Assembly (NCBI GenBank): GCA_027484125.1
Contig: JAIXUI010000010.1
Location: forward strand, 1-49,443
Origin: Bacteroidota bacterium
Lineage (GTDB): Bacteria > Bacteroidota > Bacteroidia > UBA7662 > JAIXUI01
Length of the DNA stretch: 49,443 nucleotides
Reading direction: 5' to 3'
The translations under genes and the position numbers were made by a program. This document shows, piece after piece, positions 45,352 through 49,443 of the stretch; the first letter of the stretch is position 1; each line of letters opens with the position of its first letter. A model generated the notes under the pieces. It was not told the DNA's origin and did no database searches. It saw nothing but the letters and a program-made list of their open reading frames with translations.

Positions 45352-47594
45352 CGATCGTTTACCACCACTTTTTGCCATTGGCTTATGCCAGAGGTATTTC
45401 TTGCCTGTAGCAAATAAATCCCCGAACTCAGGGACGTGCGTATGTTCCAGTTAGAGTCCGGCGATTTAAATGGTTGGATTAGTTTTCCGGCCAGATCGTA
45501 AAAACCTATCGTCCAGTCTTCCGGATTTCCGGCAAGTCCGCTCAGATTCCAGTTGTTATCTGCATTGGGGTTAGGAAAAACTGTCCATTTTTCAAGGTTC
45601 ACTTCCTTGGTAGAGGTGGTAATGTTAGCAACATTCAGAAAGGCCTGAATGCCTGCTCTCCAAAATCCAACAAGCAAATCTGTCAAAGTATCCCCGTTCA
45701 AATTGATGAGCGCCGGAGCGGAATAGGAGCCAATTCTTTTCTTATAATCCAATCCGTTGATTCCATTTCGGAATAGGTTGGTGTCGAGGGGGAAATTACC
45801 GGTTAAGTTGGAAGTGAAGTCGGGATAGACGAAGACAAATCCATCTTCAGAACCTACTACCAAATCAGGGCGACTATTGCCATTGAGGTAGCCGATTCTA
45901 GGTATGGAGTAACCTGTTGAGAATGTTGCGACGTTGACCCTACCAAACGTGTCGGTTTCTAAAACAAACTGTGGGTTAACGGCGGTTCCGGTATTTCGGT
46001 AATACTTGAGAATACCCGCGAAATTGCCAATAACGAGGTCTCTTTTACCATCGTTATTCACATCAAAGGCTTCCGGTGCAGCTCTTCCTCCGACATAGAT
46101 ATTCTGATAGTTCATAATGGGTTGAGCCCATTGAGGTGCGCTGCCTGAGGGCGCAACATTTCTCACCAAGTGCACATATCCATCTCTTTCTCCAAGCAAA
46201 ATATCTTGATCGCCATCGCCGTCGAAGTCGGCTATACAGGGCACTAAATCGCGGAACAAAATTCCATTAGCCAGTCCCAAATAATTGGTATCAACCAACT
46301 GGAAAGCTGGGGCCTGGGGGGTACCGGTATTCCGGTAGAAGTGCAAAACTGCCCTATTTTCCCAGTTCATGAAGGCGATTAGCATGTCTTGGTCGCCGTC
46401 GTTATCTAAATCACCGGCGGCAGGTACTGAACGACGCCAACCTCTTATATGCTGATCTATCAGAAAGTTTTTACTGACTAACTGAAAACTGTCTGATGCT
46501 GGTAGCGCTCCGCGGATATTGCGATAATACTGAATGTGATTGTCGCGGTTGGAGGAGAAGGCGTCGCCGTTAGTGACAACAAGGTCTGTTTTTCCGTCTT
46601 CATCCACATCAACAGGGGAAGCAATAGGAAAAATCGGGTTGTGTATTTTGGTGGAATAATGCGGGAATAATGTGTCTTTGTAGGTCATCCTGGCTTCCTG
46701 GATAGTTCCTCCATTTCTAAGATAAACCAGATTGGGAAAACCTACGTCTCCCAACAGTACATCTTGGTCGTTGTCATGGTCTATATCCATTAAGGTGATG
46801 GAAGAGCCGGAATGTTGCACTCGCGGTGTTCTGAATGAAGCAGCGGTGGGATTGCAGTTGCTATCCGTTAGCAACAGCACGCCATTATTCAGGGAATACT
46901 CGTAAAACTTTCCCCAACAGCGAGACTCAGCTTTAAATTCAAGGCTGTCGCTGTGGTTATATTTCTCTCTGCTGAGATTTTTAAAGAAGTTGATTTGACC
47001 GGTAAAGAAATTATCAAAGGAAAGAATATCGAGGTCTCCGTCCCGATCTAAATCTGCAATGCCGGGCATGTCAAGGTTCATCACATAAATGTTGATGGGG
47101 AATCCGAAACCAAAATCGGCAACTAAAATGGAAGAAAGCAGACTAAACTGCGGTTGAAGTGGAGTTCCTATGTTTCGATAGACGCCAACATTGCCGTTAG
47201 TACTGAAGAATAGATCCAGCAATCCATCGCCATTATAATCACGAAATAAGAACCAATAGCGAATATCGTCAGGAAAAATCCGCTCATAATCAGGTGCATA
47301 GCGATAGGTGTATTGTCCATTCCTTTGCACCTTTAAGAAGGTTAGAATTCTGTTGTCGTTTCGGTCGAGGGCTACAAGGTCTTTCATGCCATCCCCATTG
47401 AAATCGATAAAGTCGAACTGAGAAACACCCAAACTGCCGGACCAAGGATCAGCCAGTAGTTGTCCGGAAAGACCTGTAACCGGTACCGCTGCATGGTACT
47501 TAAAACGGATAGGAGCTTGAGCTTTTAAGGCAGTTCCGCTCAGCAACATCACCACGGTTAAGGCGAAGACTATAACTTTGGCTTTTCTCCACAT
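45348..47594 (-). CDS. FG-GAP/VCBS repeat protein with T9SS sorting domain
   Basis: 748 residues from ATG 47594, directly before the signal peptide (MWRKAKVIVFALTVVMLLSG). About ten FG-GAP repeats with Asp-rich calcium loops are visible, for example DFNGDGMKDLVALD, DYNGDGLLDLFFS, DLDRDGDLDILSFD, DIDHDNDQDVLLGD, DVDEDGKTDLVVT, DFDGDGDQDILLGE and DVNNDGKRDLVIGN. They should form one or more integrin-like beta propellers. The final 85 residues are a T9SS sorting domain (VFPNPNADNNWNLSG to VVVNDR). A surface or secreted protein; ligand unknown. It is followed by aroQ with a 4-bp overlap. Confidence 0.88.
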   Translation of the reverse strand: MWRKAKVIVFALTVVMLLSGTALKAQAPIRFKYHAAVPVTGLSGQLLADPWSGSLGVSQFDFIDFNGDGMKDLVALDRNDNRILTFLKVQRNGQYTYRYAPDYERIFPDDIRYWFLFRDYNGDGLLDLFFSTNGNVGVYRNIGTPLQPQFSLLSSILVADFGFGFPINIYVMNLDMPGIADLDRDGDLDILSFDNFFTGQINFFKNLSREKYNHSDSLEFKAESRCWGKFYEYSLNNGVLLLTDSNCNPTAASFRTPRVQHSGSSITLMDIDHDNDQDVLLGDVGFPNLVYLRNGGTIQEARMTYKDTLFPHYSTKIHNPIFPIASPVDVDEDGKTDLVVTNGDAFSSNRDNHIQYYRNIRGALPASDSFQLVSKNFLIDQHIRGWRRSVPAAGDLDNDGDQDMLIAFMNWENRAVLHFYRNTGTPQAPAFQLVDTNYLGLANGILFRDLVPCIADFDGDGDQDILLGERDGYVHLVRNVAPSGSAPQWAQPIMNYQNIYVGGRAAPEAFDVNNDGKRDLVIGNFAGILKYYRNTGTAVNPQFVLETDTFGRVNVATFSTGYSIPRIGYLNGNSRPDLVVGSEDGFVFVYPDFTSNLTGNFPLDTNLFRNGINGLDYKKRIGSYSAPALINLNGDTLTDLLVGFWRAGIQAFLNVANITTSTKEVNLEKWTVFPNPNADNNWNLSGLAGNPEDWTIGFYDLAGKLIQPFKSPDSNWNIRTSLSSGIYLLQARNTSGISQWQKVVVNDR

Positions 47595-47599
47595 AGCTT

Positions 47600-47607
47600 C
47601 AAAATTA
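47600..47607 (-). promoter_or_regulatory. Promoter -7 box of the FG-GAP gene
   Basis: The minus strand reads TAATTTTG, a perfect TAnnTTTG, five bases before ATG 47594. No TTG is seen at the ideal 19-nt distance. The transcript would start at or next to the ATG. It sits only 5 bp from the murF start on the other strand, so the two genes share this control region. Confidence 0.6.
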
Positions 47608-47611
47608 GGTT

Positions 47612-48934
47612 TTGTACACATCAACAGACGCACTTTACGAGAAGTTCGTTGGCTGCAACCAACAAATCAGTACAGATTCCAGAAAAATTAGTCCGGGCTG
47701 CCTTTATCTGGCACTTAAGGGTGAAAATTTTAACGGTAATCAGTTTGCGCACCAAGCCCTTGAAAGCGGTGCTTCATTCGCTGTGGTGGACGAGCTGCAA
47801 TGGGTTACTGACGAACGCATCTTGCTGGTTGAAGATGGACTTTCGGCACTTCAGGCTTTAGCCCAACATCACCGCAAGCAGTTGCAGGCCGTGGTGGTCG
47901 GAATTACGGGTTCCAATGGAAAAACCACTACCAAAGAACTAATTGCTCAAGTGCTTGGTAGTCATTTCGCTATACATGCCACACCTGGTAATTTGAATAA
48001 CCACATCGGAGTGCCTTTGACGCTTTTAGGCATCCGGCCGGAGCATGAAATGGCGGTGGTGGAGATGGGTGCTAATCATCCGGGTGAGGTGGAATTGTTG
48101 TGCGAATTGGTTCTCCCTGATTGTGGCGTGGTCACGAGCATCGGCAAGGAGCATTTGGAAGGTTTTGGAAGTCTGGAGGTGATTATTCAAACTGAGTGTG
48201 CGCTTTATGATCAATTGATGGCCTCCGGTGGGGTCGTTTTTGTGAATCATGACGACGAGATTCTTTTTCCACGTGCCGAGAGCTACCGAAACCGATTCAG
48301 CTATGGCAAAAACAAGGAAGCTGATGTGGTGGGCGCTATGTCGCCGGGTGAATTACAGCTTCGCATGCGTTGGGAGACCGCCTATGCTGCCTTGCCCGGT
48401 GCGCCGGTTTTGCAAACGCAGTTGAGCGGCGATTACAACTTTTACAATGTGATGGCCGCAGCTACCATTGGCAAATATTACGGGGTTCCCTACCGGAAAA
48501 TCAATGAAGCCATTACCGCCTATCAACCGAAAAACAACCGTTCTCAGTTGGTGGAAGCGGGTTCGAATGTATTTCTGGTTGATTGTTACAATGCCAATCC
48601 TTCTTCTATGGAGAAAGCACTGGAATACTTGGAGCGGGTAAAAACGGACAAGACTAAAGTGGTGGTGCTGGGAGACATGTTTGAGTTGGGTGAATTTGAA
48701 GCGGAGGAGCATGCCGCGATTCTTCAGAAGGCTCTGCTTACCAGCGCTAAGCGAATTTTGCTGGCGGGTAAAGCTTTCCAGAAAGCGGCGTCAGCGGTTG
48801 CGGATGTGCGGGTGGAGGTGTTTGCTGATGTTGCTGCGTTGAAGGCTCAGGTTCCTGTTCAAAGCTTGGAGGATTGCATGGTGCTGTTGAAGGGAAGTCG
48901 TGGGATGAAGCTGGAGCTGTATCTGCAAGACTGA
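47612..48934 (+). CDS. murF: UDP-N-acetylmuramoyl-tripeptide--D-alanyl-D-alanine ligase
   Basis: 440 residues. It adds D-Ala-D-Ala to the peptidoglycan precursor. The N-terminal domain has ISTDSRKISPGCLYLALKGE, the ATP site is GITGSNGKTTTKELI (about 97-111), the central domain has VEMGANHPGEVELLCEL, and the C-terminal domain has YNANPSSMEKALEYLE and VLGDMFELGEFEAEEH. The apparent start is TTG at 47612; no ATG lies between it and the conserved region, so this rare start is likely. The last 300 bp are GC-richer than the window average. Confidence 0.95.
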   Translation: MYTSTDALYEKFVGCNQQISTDSRKISPGCLYLALKGENFNGNQFAHQALESGASFAVVDELQWVTDERILLVEDGLSALQALAQHHRKQLQAVVVGITGSNGKTTTKELIAQVLGSHFAIHATPGNLNNHIGVPLTLLGIRPEHEMAVVEMGANHPGEVELLCELVLPDCGVVTSIGKEHLEGFGSLEVIIQTECALYDQLMASGGVVFVNHDDEILFPRAESYRNRFSYGKNKEADVVGAMSPGELQLRMRWETAYAALPGAPVLQTQLSGDYNFYNVMAAATIGKYYGVPYRKINEAITAYQPKNNRSQLVEAGSNVFLVDCYNANPSSMEKALEYLERVKTDKTKVVVLGDMFELGEFEAEEHAAILQKALLTSAKRILLAGKAFQKAASAVADVRVEVFADVAALKAQVPVQSLEDCMVLLKGSRGMKLELYLQD

Positions 48935-48937
48935 TTG

Positions 48938-49021
48938 GTTTCACGCGGTTTTCACGCGGTTTCACACAGAGATTTCACGCGTTTTCACGCAGAGGGCGCC
49001 AAGGTTTCGCAAAGTGCGCGA
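48938..49021. repeat. Short degenerate TTTCACGC direct repeats downstream of murF
   Basis: TTTCACGCGG or close variants occur at about 48939, 48950, 48960, 48973 and 48983. Sequence with CGCAGAG, CGCCAAGG and CGCAAAG follows. This resembles the CGCAAAG-type short repeats scattered through intergenic regions of many bacterial genomes. No gene is seen here. Confidence 0.6.
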
Positions 49022-49059
49022 AGTTTTTTTGAGGGGATTTTGAGTTGGCAGATTTTTGT

Positions 49060-49353
49060 TGTGTTGGTTAAACATGGAGGTGGGACGGTTAATCATTTAA
49101 CTGGGACTATCAATCATTGAGGTGGGACGGTCAAACATTTAACTGGGACCATGAAACATTAAGGTGGGACCATCAATCATTCGACTGGGACCATCAATCA
49201 TTAAGGTGGGACCATCAATCATTGAGGTGGGACAGTCAAGCATTCAACTGGGACCGTCAATCATCGAGGTGGGACGGTTAAGCATTCGACTGGGACCGTC
49301 AAGCATTGAGGTGGGACAGTCAAGCATCCAACTAGGACCATGAAATGTCAGAC
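49060..49353. repeat. Second 21-bp-period tandem array with alternating GGT/ACT units
   Basis: TGGGAC (TAGGAC in the last copy) recurs at 49081, 49102, 49123, 49144, 49165, 49186, 49207, 49228, 49249, 49270, 49291, 49312 and 49333, each exactly 21 bp apart, with a degenerate copy at 49060. Units preceded by GG alternate with units preceded by AC, except for one GG-GG pair at 49207/49228. The shared remainder is close to [C/G][A/G]TCAA[T/G]CATT. Stop codons occur in the plus-strand frames, so it is not coding. It ends immediately before a short open frame. Confidence 0.92.
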
Positions 49354-49443
49354 GGTTATGGTTAGGAACAATAGTATTGTAAATTTGAAATACCAAACGG
49401 CGGTTCAGCACAAGTTAACCAGCGAAGTATTCAAGGATTTCCA
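49340..49443 (+). CDS. Start of an unrecognised reading frame, cut by the window end
   Basis: An ATG inside the last repeat copy (49340), or a second in-frame ATG at 49358, opens a frame that runs to the edge: VRNNSIVNLKYQTAVQHKL then TSEVFKDF. The composition is protein-like, but only about 34 codons are visible. A TAAATTTG at 49380-49387 fits a -7 promoter box, which would instead put the real start further right. Family not recognised. Confidence 0.3.
   Translation, partial: MKCQTVMVRNNSIVNLKYQTAVQHKLTSEVFKDF

Noticed and set aside
49060-49353. CRISPR array
   Set aside because: Units follow each other without spacers and vary along their length; the same applies to 1760-1910. No cas genes are present.

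Overview
The window reads as the chromosome of a Bacteroidota bacterium, probably of the Flavobacteriales/Cryomorphaceae type, although the exact lineage cannot be fixed by eye. The evidence is a fused SecDF of about 1000 residues, three secreted proteins ending in type IX secretion (T9SS) C-terminal sorting domains, a PorV/PorQ-family barrel, an ATP synthase cluster lacking atpD and atpC, and promoters of the Bacteroidota form TTG-N19-TAnnTTTG. Most genes lie on the minus strand. The left edge cuts through an AT-rich type I restriction specificity gene, and the right edge cuts a short unrecognised reading frame.

Layout. 1-1500: hsdS tail and a hypothetical coiled-coil protein. 1760-1910: a 21-bp-period repeat array. 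1989-7448: accC, udk, a small Sec-targeted protein ending in RAP, and secDF, all minus strand. 7535-11349: DUF177, rpmF, plsX, fabH, efp and accB, a lipid and translation operon. 11425-13943: pepA-pdxA. 13994-17693: rsmA, a PorV-like barrel, tyrS and a hotdog thioesterase. 17765-24450: one tightly packed transcription unit running from a catalytically dead LytM-like protein and a bactofilin through atpZ, an atpI-like gene and atpB-E-F-H-A-G. 24535-35286: two adjacent giant paralogous T9SS adhesin-like proteins. 35375-40628: a peptide transporter, and mutL with an HTTM-domain protein. 40756-42578: an LpxH-like hydrolase and a glycosyltransferase. 42820-47594: envelope proteins, aroQ and an FG-GAP T9SS protein. 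47612-48934: murF. 49060-49353: a second 21-bp-period array.

How the genes fit together. Many products serve envelope building and export. AccB, AccC, FabH and PlsX make acyl chains; the LpxH-like enzyme and glycosyltransferase fit lipopolysaccharide metabolism; MurF makes the peptidoglycan precursor. SecDF carries proteins into the periplasm, from which the T9SS-tagged proteins go on to the surface.

The most interesting candidate is the 129-residue secretory protein directly upstream of secDF. It has its own near-perfect promoter, a hydrophobic N-terminus, the C-terminus PFRAP-stop, and hairpins in the 79-bp gap before secDF. This is the layout of a force-sensing translation-arrest leader such as SecM, VemP or the RAPP-type peptides. 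Other points to check are the two intergenic arrays that share an alternating 21-bp A/B grammar, a tyrosyl-tRNA synthetase with GVGN in place of HIGH, the pseudo-LytM/bactofilin pair heading the ATP synthase operon, and a wobble-preserved hairpin after atpE. No tRNA, rRNA, CRISPR array or intact insertion sequence was recognised.
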